This document shows, piece by piece, positions 45,545-54,281 of a stretch of DNA of 64,000 nucleotides. Source of the DNA: Bradyrhizobium ivorense (GTDB lineage: Bacteria > Pseudomonadota > Alphaproteobacteria > Rhizobiales > Xanthobacteraceae). Location of the stretch: NCBI RefSeq assembly GCF_900696085.1, contig NZ_CAADFC020000004.1, forward strand, positions 1,062,985 to 1,126,984, given 5' to 3'. Below the pieces are notes generated by a model. The model saw only the letters and a program-made list of their open reading frames with translations. It was not told the DNA's origin and made no database searches. Made by a program: the position numbers and the translations under genes. The number at the start of each line of letters is the position of its first letter. Positions within the stretch are counted from its first letter, which is position 1.

Positions 45545-47869
45545 CTATCTGGAAGCGATGGCGACGACGTGATCGTCGGGCCTGCGGTGGCCGTGCGAGG
45601 CGTTCAGCAACTGACGAATGCGCGTGGCGGGAACCGGCCTGCTGAACAGATAGCCCTGGGCCTCCGTCACCGCGCCGTCGGCGCTGATCAATTCGAGCTG
45701 CTCGTTGGTCTCGATGCCCTCGACCACCACCGACATGCCGAGATCGGCGGACAGCCGCGCGACGCCGCGCAGCAGCGTCAGCGGGCGGTCGCTGTCGATG
45801 CCTTCGAGGAACGACCGGTCGATCTTGACCTTCTGCAACGGGAAATTGTGCAGATAGCTCAATGACGAATATCCCGTGCCGAAATCGTCGAGCGAGATCC
45901 GCACCCCGAGGGTGCGCAGCTGCGACAGCACGTCGTGGGTCAGCTGGGTGTTGTGCAGCAGCGAGGATTCGGTGATCTCGATCTCGAGCCGGTGCGCCGG
46001 CAGGCCAGAGACCTCGAGCGCATAGCGCACCTCGCTGAGCACGTCGCGCTGGTGGAACTGCTGCGGCGAGAAGTTGACGGCGACGCTGACCGCACCGGGC
46101 CACTTCATGCACTCGACGCAGGCCTTGCGCAGGATCCAGCGGCCGAGATCGACGATCAGGCCCATATCCTCGGCGACCGGAATGATGTCGACCGGCGACA
46201 CCGTGCCGCGCACCGGATGGTTCCAGCGCAGCAGCGCCTCGCAGGTCGAGACCTTGCCGGACTTCAAATTGATCAGCGGCTGATAGAACAGCTCGAACTC
46301 CTCGTTGGCGAGCGCCTTGCGCAGGTCGAGTTCGAGGATGCGCCGCGCCTCGACGGTTTGCGCCATCTCGTCACGGAAGAAGCAGAAGGTGCCGCGGCCG
46401 TCGGCCTTGGCGCGGTAGAGCGCCATGTCGGCGTTCTTCAGCAACGTGTCGGCGCTGACGCCCGGCGCGGTCATCGCGATGCCGACGCTGGCGCCGATCT
46501 CGACCAGATGATTGTCGATCTTGTAGCGCTCGCTGAGCCGCGCGACGATGCGGCGGGCGAGCCCGGCGGCGTCCTCGTGCGAATGGATGTTCTGCTGGAA
46601 CACCACGAACTCGTCGCCGCCGAAGCGCGCGACGAAATCCTCGGGCCGCAGCATCTCGCGCAACCGGCCGGCGACCGCGCACAGCAGCTGGTCGCCGCAG
46701 GGATGGCCGAGCGTGTCGTTGACCTGCTTGAACTGGTCGAGGTCGACGAACAGCAGCGCCGACAATTGATTGCGGCCGTGGGCCAGCAGGCGGCCGATCT
46801 CGTCGCGGAAATTGACCCGGTTCGGCAGCTGGGTCAGGTCGTCGTAGCGCGCGAGATGGCTGATCTTGGCCTCGGCCGAGCGGCGTTCGGTGATGTCCTC
46901 GACCAGCACCACCGCGCCGCCGTCGGCCATCGGCTGGAACGTCCAGGACAGCGCCCGGTTCCGGGTCGGATGCGGGTCGGAGGTGACGATGTCCCGCGCC
47001 TGCGGATCCTCGATCTCGTCGAGGATGACCCGGCCGCTGTCCACCGAGATCGAGCCGAACTTGACGCAGGCGCCGATGATGTCGGCGGCGCTGCCGCCGC
47101 TGGTCACGAGATCGGGCGGCAGGCCCATCATCTCGCTGAAGCGATGATTCATCACCGCGAGCTGGGCAGCATGGTTGAACATGCACAGGCCGTGCGGCAT
47201 GTTGTTCAGCGCGCTGTCGAACTGCGCGGCGAGCGCCGCCTCGCGCTCGCGGGCGATGATCGCCCGCATGAAGATCTTGTGCAGATTTGCCGAGATGCCC
47301 ATCAGGGCCAGCAGGAACGCGGTGCTGATGATCGACATCGCCAGATAATAGGGCGTGCCATGCCAGGCCAGCGCGAGCACGGTCGGACCGAACACCAGCG
47401 TCACCTGGAGCTGGAAGATCCACTGCCGGCCGTAGGCCCTGCCGGCGCCGCCGGCGGCGATCCCGGTGGTCACCGCAAGGCAGATCATGTGGGCCACCGC
47501 GTCGTCGGTGACCAGAAGCGTGATGGAACACCAGGCGCCGATCGCCGCCGCCTGGATCATCGCGCCGATCTGATAGCGCTTCTGCCACCGCGCGGCCTCG
47601 TCGGCGGTCAGCGCCGATTTGCGGACCCGCGCCTGGTAGCGGTACAGGTCGATGGCGCGGGCCGCGCCGGCCAGGATGAGGCAGGCGACGCAACCCCAGA
47701 TCACGTTCTGACCGGTTCGCACCGCAGTCAGCGCCGCCGACAGCGCGACGAACACGATCCCGGCCATCAGCGGACCGGGCGTCTCGAACAGCGAATCGAT
47801 CAGCGCCGCCGAAATCGACGGCGACACCTGCCGCTGGTCCGGCTGTCCGCTCTGACTTGCAAACTGCAT
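45545..47869 (-). CDS. Membrane GGDEF-EAL bifunctional c-di-GMP enzyme
   Basis: About 774 residues from ATG 47869; an in-frame start at 47899 is possible. The N-terminus has about six membrane helices (FVALSAALTAVRTGQNVIWG onward), then a PAS-like domain (about 205-320). GGDEF (about 335-495) is intact: ARFGGDEFVVFQ with product-inhibition site RPED five residues earlier. EAL (about 515-760) keeps TCEALLRW, VNFSPQQFHQ, EIEITESS, DDFGTGYSS, KIDRSF, VEGIET and AQGYLFSRP. Both activities look possible. It sits inside the Tol-Pal cluster. Confidence 0.93.
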   Translation of the reverse strand: MQFASQSGQPDQRQVSPSISAALIDSLFETPGPLMAGIVFVALSAALTAVRTGQNVIWGCVACLILAGAARAIDLYRYQARVRKSALTADEAARWQKRYQIGAMIQAAAIGAWCSITLLVTDDAVAHMICLAVTTGIAAGGAGRAYGRQWIFQLQVTLVFGPTVLALAWHGTPYYLAMSIISTAFLLALMGISANLHKIFMRAIIAREREAALAAQFDSALNNMPHGLCMFNHAAQLAVMNHRFSEMMGLPPDLVTSGGSAADIIGACVKFGSISVDSGRVILDEIEDPQARDIVTSDPHPTRNRALSWTFQPMADGGAVVLVEDITERRSAEAKISHLARYDDLTQLPNRVNFRDEIGRLLAHGRNQLSALLFVDLDQFKQVNDTLGHPCGDQLLCAVAGRLREMLRPEDFVARFGGDEFVVFQQNIHSHEDAAGLARRIVARLSERYKIDNHLVEIGASVGIAMTAPGVSADTLLKNADMALYRAKADGRGTFCFFRDEMAQTVEARRILELDLRKALANEEFELFYQPLINLKSGKVSTCEALLRWNHPVRGTVSPVDIIPVAEDMGLIVDLGRWILRKACVECMKWPGAVSVAVNFSPQQFHQRDVLSEVRYALEVSGLPAHRLEIEITESSLLHNTQLTHDVLSQLRTLGVRISLDDFGTGYSSLSYLHNFPLQKVKIDRSFLEGIDSDRPLTLLRGVARLSADLGMSVVVEGIETNEQLELISADGAVTEAQGYLFSRPVPATRIRQLLNASHGHRRPDDHVVAIASR

Positions 47870-48052
47870 TGTTGGGGCGCGCGTCCTACTCAGACGCAAC
47901 TCTTACCCACCGCAGATGAAGTCTTTCTGAGCGAATATCGTTAGCGAGTCGTTGTCGCGGACATTTCAGATCAGAAATATACCATCAGTTTCAGTGCGCT
48001 AGGTGAGAACTGCCGGCCCGCGCCCGTTCCCTGCGGCACTGTGCACACCCCC

Positions 48053-49411
48053 TCATGACAGCAGCGGCGACCAGGCGGGATCGGAGGCAAAACCCGGCGT
48101 CGGCACCCGGAGCTCGTTGCGGCCGGAGACGTCGACGGTGAACAGCGACGGCCCGCTATTGCCGCCGGGGTCGCGGAAGAACATCACGACGCGCCCGTTC
48201 GGCGCGAAGGTCGGGCCCTCATTGTGGAAGCCCGAGGTCAGGATGCGCTCGCCGGAGCCGTCGGTCTTCATGATGCCGATCGCGAACTGCCCGCCGCCCT
48301 GCTTGGTGAAGGCGATGTAGTCACCGCGCGGCGACCACACCGGCGTCGAGTAGCTGCCGTCGCCGAACGAGATGCGCTGCGCCGCGCCGCCGGTTCCCGG
48401 CATCACATAGATCTGCGGCTTGCCGCCGCGATCGGACTCGAAGCAGAGCCGCGAGCCATCCGGAGCATAGGACGGCGAGGTATCGATCGCCGGCGTGTCG
48501 GTCAGCCGCGTCATCGCCTTGGAGCGCAGATCCATGACGAACAGGTTGGAGTTGCCGCCCTGCTGCAGGCTCATGATGATGCGCTGGCCGTCGGGCGAGA
48601 AGCGCGGCGAGAACGACATGCCCGGAAAATTGCCGACGATTTCGCGCTGGCCGGTCTCGATGTTGAGCAGGTAGACCCGCGGGTCGCCCTGCCCGAACTC
48701 CATGTAGGTGATCTCCTGCGTGGTCGGCGAGAACCGCGGCGTCAGCACGAGGTCGGAGCCGCGGGTCAGATAGCGCACATTGGCGCCGTCCTGGTCCATC
48801 AGCGCCAGCCGCTTGACGCGGCGCTGCGCGGCGCCGCTCTCGTCGACGAACACGACGCGGGTGTCGAAATAACCCTTCTCGCCGGTCATCCGCTCATAGA
48901 TCTGATCGGAGATGATGTGGGCGATGCGCCGCCAGTATTCGGCCGAGGTCTCGAACGCATTGCCGGCGAGCTGCTGGCCGGTGTTGACGTCCCAGAGCCG
49001 GAATTCCGCCTTCACGCGGCCGTTGGCCTGGCGCGTCATGCGCCCGACCACCAGCGCCTGCGCGTTGATGCTCTTCCAGTTGTTGAGATTCGGCGGCGCG
49101 TCGATGTTGACCTGCTTCTCGAGATAGGCCGCCTGGTCGATCGGCGCGAACAGCCCGCTGCGCTTCAGATTGTTGGTGATCACCTGCGCCACGCCGACGC
49201 CGACCTCGGCATCGCCGGGCGTGCCGGCGGAAAAATTCGGGATCGCGATCGGCACCGGGGCGAACTCGCCTTCGGTGATGGTGATCCGCTTCTGCGCCAA
49301 CGCTCCGCGTGCGCCGAACGTCGACGCCGCCACAAGAGCCGCCATTCCGGACATCATCTCGCGGCGGTCGGGACGAAACAACTTTTCTCGCAACTTATCT
49401 GAACTGCTCAT
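48053..49411 (-). CDS. tolB: Tol-Pal system beta-propeller protein TolB
   Basis: 452 residues. The N-terminal signal contains a twin arginine ([11 protein letters not shown]) before the hydrophobic stretch, possibly a Tat signal. The mature N-domain begins [20 protein letters not shown]. The C-terminal six-bladed propeller has repeated [23 protein letters not shown] and [14 protein letters not shown]. Periplasmic TolB binds Pal and is released by TolA during constriction. Last gene of tolQRAB, followed by the GGDEF-EAL gene. Confidence 0.97.
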   Translation of the reverse strand: MSSSDKLREKLFRPDRREMMSGMAALVAASTFGARGALAQKRITITEGEFAPVPIAIPNFSAGTPGDAEVGVGVAQVITNNLKRSGLFAPIDQAAYLEKQVNIDAPPNLNNWKSINAQALVVGRMTRQANGRVKAEFRLWDVNTGQQLAGNAFETSAEYWRRIAHIISDQIYERMTGEKGYFDTRVVFVDESGAAQRRVKRLALMDQDGANVRYLTRGSDLVLTPRFSPTTQEITYMEFGQGDPRVYLLNIETGQREIVGNFPGMSFSPRFSPDGQRIIMSLQQGGNSNLFVMDLRSKAMTRLTDTPAIDTSPSYAPDGSRLCFESDRGGKPQIYVMPGTGGAAQRISFGDGSYSTPVWSPRGDYIAFTKQGGGQFAIGIMKTDGSGERILTSGFHNEGPTFAPNGRVVMFFRDPGGNSGPSLFTVDVSGRNELRVPTPGFASDPAWSPLLS

Positions 49412-49447
49412 CGGACGCTTTTGGCTTGGATAATGGTTGCACCGGGC

Positions 49448-50407
49448 TCAAAGTGGTTTTTCCTGGAAGACCGGCGTGAAGGACTTCCATTCTTCGAAGA
49501 ATGCCGCTGGCAAGCGATACGGCTGGCACTGAATGATCGCCCGCATCGCGCTCTCCGCGTAGGCGCGGGCGTAAGGCGTGGACGGCGTGCCATCCAGCAC
49601 CGGCATGCCCTCCAGACCCCCGTCGCGCTTCAGGCGAATATCAATCGCAACCTCCGGCCTCTGAGCATCGAGCCCGCCATAAGGTTTGTTCTTCCAGCAC
49701 ACCTCGACCTGCTGTCTGAACATCGCGCCCCACGTCGCCGAATTGTCGGCGGCCTTGCCCTTTGACGTCCCGAGCGCGGCGTTGGCGTTCAGCGTATCGC
49801 CGGTCATCGAGGCGCGCGTCGGATCGCGCTTGTCGAGCAGCTCGGCGATCTTGCTCTTGTCGAACACGCGGTCCTTCGGCTTCTGCTCCGGCGGCGGCTT
49901 GGCGGCCTGCGCAACCGGCTTCGGCGGCTTCTTCTCTTCCTTCTTGATCGCTTCCGCGATCGGGTCGGGCTTCACCGGATCGGGCTTCTTCTCGACCGGC
50001 TTCGGCTCTTCCTTCGGCTTGTTCTCGACCTTCTTCGGCGGATCCGGCTTCTTGTCTTCCGGCTTCTCGACCTTCGGCGTCGGCGCGGGCGCGGTGTCGG
50101 TCACCACCGGCGGCTTCTTGTCGTCGATCTTGCCGACGGCGTCGTCGACCGGCTTGGCTTCAGCGACCTTCTCGACCAGCGGCTTGGGATTTTCCTTCTT
50201 GCCGTCCTTCTGGCCGGCCATGGCACGGGAGAGCTGGTCGGAGGAGATCACGTCGACGGCGACCGTGTCTTCCTCGGGCATCACGAACGCCTTGGTCGAA
50301 AACGACACGAGGCCCCACCCGATCACGAGGACGTGCAGGACAATCGATGCCGCCAGTGTCTTGTCGACCTTGACCTTCAAGTCAGGCTTCCCCGTGCCTT
50401 CCGCCAT
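49448..50407 (-). CDS. tolA: TolA, Tol-Pal energy-transducing membrane protein
   Basis: 319 residues. One N-terminal membrane helix (ASIVLHVLVIGWGLVSFSTK) is followed by a long Lys/Pro/Asp/Glu-rich periplasmic arm (KPDPPKKVENKPKEEPKPVE). The C-terminal domain has QQVEVCWKNKPYGGLDAQRP and EVAIDIRLKRDGGLEG, resembling the TonB/TolA fold. It links TolQR to TolB and Pal. Its start is eight bases after tolR stop, and it ends 36 bases before tolB. Confidence 0.95.
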   Translation of the reverse strand: MAEGTGKPDLKVKVDKTLAASIVLHVLVIGWGLVSFSTKAFVMPEEDTVAVDVISSDQLSRAMAGQKDGKKENPKPLVEKVAEAKPVDDAVGKIDDKKPPVVTDTAPAPTPKVEKPEDKKPDPPKKVENKPKEEPKPVEKKPDPVKPDPIAEAIKKEEKKPPKPVAQAAKPPPEQKPKDRVFDKSKIAELLDKRDPTRASMTGDTLNANAALGTSKGKAADNSATWGAMFRQQVEVCWKNKPYGGLDAQRPEVAIDIRLKRDGGLEGMPVLDGTPSTPYARAYAESAMRAIIQCQPYRLPAAFFEEWKSFTPVFQEKPL

Positions 50408-50415
50408 GCTTGCTC

Positions 50416-50889
50416 TTACGATCCCCCCTCCGGGATGATCACGATATTCGCCTTGAACCCCGCGGTCCTGATCTGGCCGAGCAGTTTCATCATATCCGTG
50501 TAACAGACGTCCTTGTCGCCACGCAGATAGACCACGCTTTCGGCATCCGACCGGGTCTCCTTGATCGCCTTGATCTTCGGCAGCAGGTCGGCGGCCGCGA
50601 TCGGCGCATCGCCCAGGTAAAGCTCGACGTTCGAATTGCAGCTGCCATTGGTCCGCTTCACCGACAGCGTCAGCGGCGGCTGGTTCGACGATATCGACTT
50701 GCCGCCTGAGGCGATCGGCAGATCGATGTCGATGTTCGACGTCATCAGCGGCGCCGCCACCATGAAGATGATGAGCAGCACCAGCATCACGTCGACCATC
50801 GGCGTGACGTTGATCTCGGCCATCACCGGCTTGCGTCCGCCGCGGCGGCGTCCGCCACCACCGCCAGACCCTGCCATGCTCATCGCCAT
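50416..50889 (-). CDS. tolR: TolR, biopolymer transport protein (ExbD/TolR family)
   Basis: 157 residues. A basic Gly/Arg-rich head (GGGGGRRRGGRKPVMAEINV) leads into TPMVDVMLVLLIIFMVAAPL, in which VDVMLVLLIIF carries the proton-relay Asp. The periplasmic domain follows. TolR forms the proton-driven stator with TolQ. Confidence 0.97.
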   Translation of the reverse strand: MAMSMAGSGGGGGRRRGGRKPVMAEINVTPMVDVMLVLLIIFMVAAPLMTSNIDIDLPIASGGKSISSNQPPLTLSVKRTNGSCNSNVELYLGDAPIAAADLLPKIKAIKETRSDAESVVYLRGDKDVCYTDMMKLLGQIRTAGFKANIVIIPEGGS

Positions 50890-50923
50890 GATCGCGCGCT
50901 CGCAGTTATCGTCATCACGCCTC

Positions 50924-51637
50924 TTAACCCCGTTCGTCGATCTGACGCGACAGGATGGCGGAGAACTCGTCGGCGAACCCTTCCAGGCGCTGGGCCTGCC
51001 GGTTCACCTCCGAGGTGAACTTATTGTAGAAAATTGTCGCCGGAATTGCGGCGATCAGGCCGATTGCGGTGGCAAACAGGGCCTCGGCGATACCGGGGGC
51101 CACCACCGCCAAGGAGGTATTTTTGGAGGCGGCGATCGACTGGAAGCTCGACATGATGCCCCAGACGGTGCCGAACAGGCCGACAAAGGGGCCGGCCGAG
51201 CCGACGGTGGCCAGCACCAGCAGGCGCCGCTCCAGCCGTTCCACCTCGCGGGCGATCGAGACGTTCATGACCTTGTCGATCCGGGCCTGCAGACCGGCAA
51301 AGGAGCGCGACTGGCTCTCGAACGAGCGTTTCCACTCCCGCATCGCAGCGACGAAACAGGCCGCCATCGACTGGGTCGGCTTGGCCGACAGCGCCCGGTA
51401 GAGCTCCTCGATCGATTGGCCGGACCAGAACGCCTGCTCAAACCGGTCCATCGCCCGCTTGGTGCGCCCGTACAGCAGGATCTTGTCGATCGCGATCGCC
51501 CAGACCCAGACCGAGCAGGACAATAGTCCCAGCATGACGCATTTGACGACCCAATGGGCCTGCCAAAACAACGCGATCAGCGACACATCGCTCGATGCCA
51601 GTGGCAGCGTAGATTGAGCCACATCGGCGGGATTCAT
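50924..51637 (-). CDS. tolQ: TolQ, proton-channel stator (ExbB/TolQ/MotA family)
   Basis: 237 residues from ATG 51637. Three membrane helices: WVVKCVMLGLLSCSVWVWAI, LLVLATVGSAGPFVGLFGTV (the conserved helix preceding WGIMSSFQSIA), and IAEALFATAIGLIAAIPATI. TolQ with TolR harvests proton motive force for TolA. First gene of the cluster. The ruvABC and ybgC genes often found just upstream are not present; a repeat-rich 1.3-kb gap follows instead. Confidence 0.97.
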   Translation of the reverse strand: MNPADVAQSTLPLASSDVSLIALFWQAHWVVKCVMLGLLSCSVWVWAIAIDKILLYGRTKRAMDRFEQAFWSGQSIEELYRALSAKPTQSMAACFVAAMREWKRSFESQSRSFAGLQARIDKVMNVSIAREVERLERRLLVLATVGSAGPFVGLFGTVWGIMSSFQSIAASKNTSLAVVAPGIAEALFATAIGLIAAIPATIFYNKFTSEVNRQAQRLEGFADEFSAILSRQIDERG

Positions 51638-51829
51638 CGGCAATATCCTCTCAACGAATGGTCCCAACAGGCTGGCCGCGCATCGGCACCCGGCGCGGCA
51701 AAGCTGCGCGAAGGCCTTCTTACATCTGTCGCATGGGGGGCCCGTCCAAAGCCGGCACCTGCTTCCCCTGCCAACATGTCAAAACGAGGGCTTTTCTCGC
51801 GGCATTCCGACCCTAACCAAACGCTAATC

Positions 51830-51837
51830 ATGGTTAA
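51830..51837 (-). promoter_or_regulatory. TTAACCAT octamer upstream of tolQ
   Basis: On the minus strand TTAACCATGATTAG starts at 51837, about 193 bases before the tolQ start. It resembles a CtrA half-site followed by a partial second TTA. No functional proof is possible from sequence alone. Confidence 0.4.
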
Positions 51838-52000
51838 GGCGAGGTTACCAAAGGGAAATTCTGCGGCGGGAAATGCCGGCCGGTGAGCCGGTTGGCGGGT
51901 TCCCGAAGGGTGGTTGTCGCGGTGCGTGGGCGCGCCTGGCACCGGATCGAACGCCGGGTCGACGTTGGGGGTGGTTCTCGGTTCATCAAACATCGCTGTG

Positions 52001-52099
52001 TCATCACCCGCGCAGGCGGGTGATCCAGTATTCCAGAGACGGTCGTGATTGAGCCGATGGGCCGCGGCGTACTGGATCGCCCGGTTAAACCGGGCGATG
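52001..52099. repeat. Interspersed repeat with two terminal dyads, inverted copy of 875-993
   Basis: It opens with TCATCACCCGCGCAGGCGGGTGATCC..., contains the dyad ATCGCCCGGTTAAACCGGGCGAT, and matches the 875-993 copy in the opposite orientation over about 100 bases, with differing loop sequences. Confidence 0.8.
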
Positions 52100-52188
52100 A
52101 CAGGTGTGGGTGGGGACGCAGTTTCGCCATCTCGCGACATGATTTGTCCGAGCTTTGCATTTCGTTTCGCCCTCTCCTTGATCAGAGG

Positions 52189-52295
52189 GCGCAGGGAAAG
52201 CCGGGTGCCGATTGCACCCATGGGCCCGGTGCAACAAAAAAAGCACCGGGGTAGGACCACAGGTGTAACCGGAAACAACCCGGCTTTCCCTGCGC
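52189..52295 (+). repeat. Nested inverted-repeat element, possible structured RNA
   Basis: An outer perfect 18-bp stem (52189-52206 with 52278-52295: GCGCAGGGAAAGCCGGGT and its complement) encloses two hairpins: GGTGC-CGATT-GCACC (52204-52218) and CCCGGTGC-AACAAAAAAA-GCACCGGG (52225-52250). GGGCTTTTTTG follows at about 52336, which could end a transcript. I recognise the outer arm as a sequence frequent between genes in Bradyrhizobium and Rhodopseudomonas. Confidence 0.6.
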
Positions 52296-52663
52296 GATGG
52301 GTTACGGCTTATACGTGCTCTCCCCGGCGAGACTGGGCTTTTTTGTCACCGCGCTCGACAAGACGCTACGCGTCTTGCGAGGGACACCTGCCACTAGGGC
52401 GTCAGGCCTGCACGACTTCACCGTCCGCCTCGCGTGCTGTCGTCACTGGCACACGCGGCGTCCACCGCATCTCACCGCAACACCGCGACGATGGCCAGCG
52501 CCCCTCGATCGGGTGAGACGGGCGAACTCTACACTGAGTTGCGCTTCCGAAAAAGCGAAATATTTTTGCGCGCGGGGATTGACAGGTTTTTGCGGTGACT
52601 TGCCCGTCGGGCAGTCACATGACCATCACATCCGTCATTGCGGTGAGGTGAGCACACCGGTCA

Positions 52664-52852
52664 GGTTCCCTCTCCCCTTGTGGGAGAGGGTGGGGAGAGG
52701 GGTGCCGCTTGCTCCGCTGTTCATCGAAGGCAGGAGCACCATGGGCGAGGCGTGACGTTCATTGACGCAGGCGCGCACGATCTCTCGTATCTCGCCCGGG
52801 GCCACCCCTCTCCCCAACCCTCCCCCGCAAGGGGGGAGGGAGCCCGCCGCTG
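52664..52852. repeat. CTCTCCCC palindrome pair
   Basis: The hairpin CCCTCTCCCCTTGTGGGAGAGGG near 52668-52690 and its inverted counterpart (CACCCCTCTCCCCAACCCTC, then CCCCGCAAGGGG) near 52804-52850 enclose about 100 bases. Related sequences occur near 54930-55105 and 57118-57345. Confidence 0.7.
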
Positions 52853-52915
52853 GTGCCTCTCTTACGTGAAGACAGGCGTCACGCTGACGCTTTGCCCACC
52901 TTACGCATGTTCAGC

Positions 52916-53305
52916 TCACGTCAGGTGCCGCACGATTGCGAGGCCCGCGAACAGGCCGGCGATCGACAGCGCGACCGAACCCAGCACGTAGAGCGCGGCC
53001 GGGCCGAGTTCGCCGCGCTCGTAGAGCAGCGCGGTGTCGAGCGAGAAGGCGGAGAAGGTGGTGTAGCCGCCGAGGATGCCGGTCATCAGGAACAGCCGCC
53101 ACGGCTGCGCGGCCTGGCCCTTGAAGGCGAGGTAGCCGGCGATCAGGCCCATCACGGTCGAGCCCGTGATGTTGATGATGAAGGTGCCCCAGGGAAACGC
53201 GGTGCCGATGCAGCGCGCGCAGGTGAGGTTGATCAGATGCCGCAGCGTCGCGCCGAGACCGCCGCCGACGAAGACGAGAAGATAGCTTACTGCGTTACCC
53301 ACCAT
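52916..53305 (-). CDS. crcB: Fluoride exporter CrcB/Fluc
   Basis: 129 residues with four membrane helices: SYLLVFVGGGLGATLRHLIN, GTFIINITGSTVMGLIAGYL, TGILGGYTTFSAFSLDTALL, and ALYVLGSVALSIAGLFAGLA. GGxLGAxxR, the Asn in FIINITGS and TTFSAFSLD are Fluc signatures. It forms a dual-topology dimer channel. I saw no fluoride riboswitch upstream; the leader is occupied by a repeat. Confidence 0.95.
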   Translation of the reverse strand: MVGNAVSYLLVFVGGGLGATLRHLINLTCARCIGTAFPWGTFIINITGSTVMGLIAGYLAFKGQAAQPWRLFLMTGILGGYTTFSAFSLDTALLYERGELGPAALYVLGSVALSIAGLFAGLAIVRHLT

Positions 53306-53348
53306 TGCCCCGCTGGTGTGGTGGAAGAGCGTGATGCCTGCCGCGACA

Positions 53349-53514
53349 TCACCCTCCCCTGAAAGGGGAGGGTCGACGCGAATGAAATGAGCGGCGGGGC
53401 GGGGTCACAGTCTCGCCGTCGAGAGACTGCTCGTTGAGAGAGTTGACCCTCCCCGGTTCGCATTGCGCTTCGCTTCATGCGAACCGACCCTCCCCTTTCA
53501 GGGGAGGGTGAAGG
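53349..53514. repeat. ACCCTCCCCT palindromic repeat between crcB and sodB
   Basis: ACCCTCCCCTGAAAGGGGAGGGT (53351-53373) and ACCCTCCCCTTTCAGGGGAGGGT (near 53487-53509) bracket a stretch with the dyad GGTTCGCATTGCGC...GCGAACC. Probably terminator-like for sodB and leader for crcB. Confidence 0.65.
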
Positions 53515-53541
53515 CCGCCGGTGGATGGCGGCCGCGCGCGA

Positions 53542-54141
53542 TCAGCCGGCCTTGCCGAACAGCTCGTCGACATAATCCCAGTTGATGAGATTTTCGACGA
53601 ACGCCTTCAGGTAGTCCGGACGGCGGTTGCGGTAGTCGATGTAGTAGGAGTGCTCCCAGACATCGACGCCGAGGATCGGCACTGCGCCATGGACCAGCGG
53701 GTTCTCGCCGTTCGGGGTCTTTGCGATCTCGAGCTTGCCGCCCTTGACCTGCAGCCAGGCCCAGCCCGAGCCGAACTGGCCGGCGCCGGCAGCGGCGAAG
53801 TCGGTCTTGAACTTCTCGAAGCCGCCGAGGTCCTCGTTGATCTTCTTCTCGATCCGGCCCGGCAGCTTGGTGCCGCCGCCATTCGGCTTCATCCACTTCC
53901 AGAAATGGATGTGGTTGTAATGCTGACCGGCATTGTTGAAGACGGCCGCGTTCTTGCCGAACGAGCCCTTCACGATCTCCTCGAGGGACTTGCCTTCGAA
54001 TTCGGTCCCCTTGATCGCGTTGTTGCCGTTGGTGACGTAGGCCTGGTGATGCTTGTCGTGGTGAAACTCCAGCGTTTCCTTGGACATGTAGGGCGCAAGG
54101 GCGTCGTGGGCGTAGGGCAGATCGGGTAGCGTGAAGGTCAT
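53542..54141 (-). CDS. sodB: Superoxide dismutase, Fe/Mn family
   Basis: 199 residues. The metal ligands are in FHHDKHHQAYV (first His), FNNAGQHYNHIHFW (second His), and DVWEHSYYIDYRNRRPDYL (Asp and third His). Gln in NNAGQH favours an iron or cambialistic enzyme, though alphaproteobacterial forms blur this. No signal peptide, so cytosolic. It converts superoxide to peroxide and O2. ATG 54141. Confidence 0.96.
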   Translation of the reverse strand: MTFTLPDLPYAHDALAPYMSKETLEFHHDKHHQAYVTNGNNAIKGTEFEGKSLEEIVKGSFGKNAAVFNNAGQHYNHIHFWKWMKPNGGGTKLPGRIEKKINEDLGGFEKFKTDFAAAGAGQFGSGWAWLQVKGGKLEIAKTPNGENPLVHGAVPILGVDVWEHSYYIDYRNRRPDYLKAFVENLINWDYVDELFGKAG

Positions 54142-54281
54142 GGGGTAATGTCCAACAGAGGGTGGGAGACTACACTTAACGGGTCCCCCTTATAGAAGGT
54201 TCCAGGGCGGAGAAACACCGCATTTTCAGATCGCGTATACGGATCGGCAGGGCTCAAGGACAAGCGTCGAGGATCAGGACG

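Larger units (their letters stand above)
51638..52915. repeat. 1.28-kb gene-free region upstream of tolQ, packed with repeats
   Basis: No convincing coding region lies here. It contains a TTAACCAT octamer (51830-51837, minus strand), a copy (52001-52099) of the repeat also seen at 875-993, a nested inverted-repeat element (52189-52295), a further conserved-looking stretch to about 52620, and a CTCTCCCC palindrome pair (52664-52852). Confidence 0.75.

Noticed and set aside
52045..52755. Several 70-150-codon frames upstream of tolQ
   Set aside because: They run through interspersed repeats, overlap each other on both strands and have no motifs or ribosome-binding sites.
53306..53541. Possible fluoride riboswitch upstream of crcB
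   Set aside because: The leader is filled by ACCCTCCCCT palindromes and shows no recognisable fluoride aptamer core.
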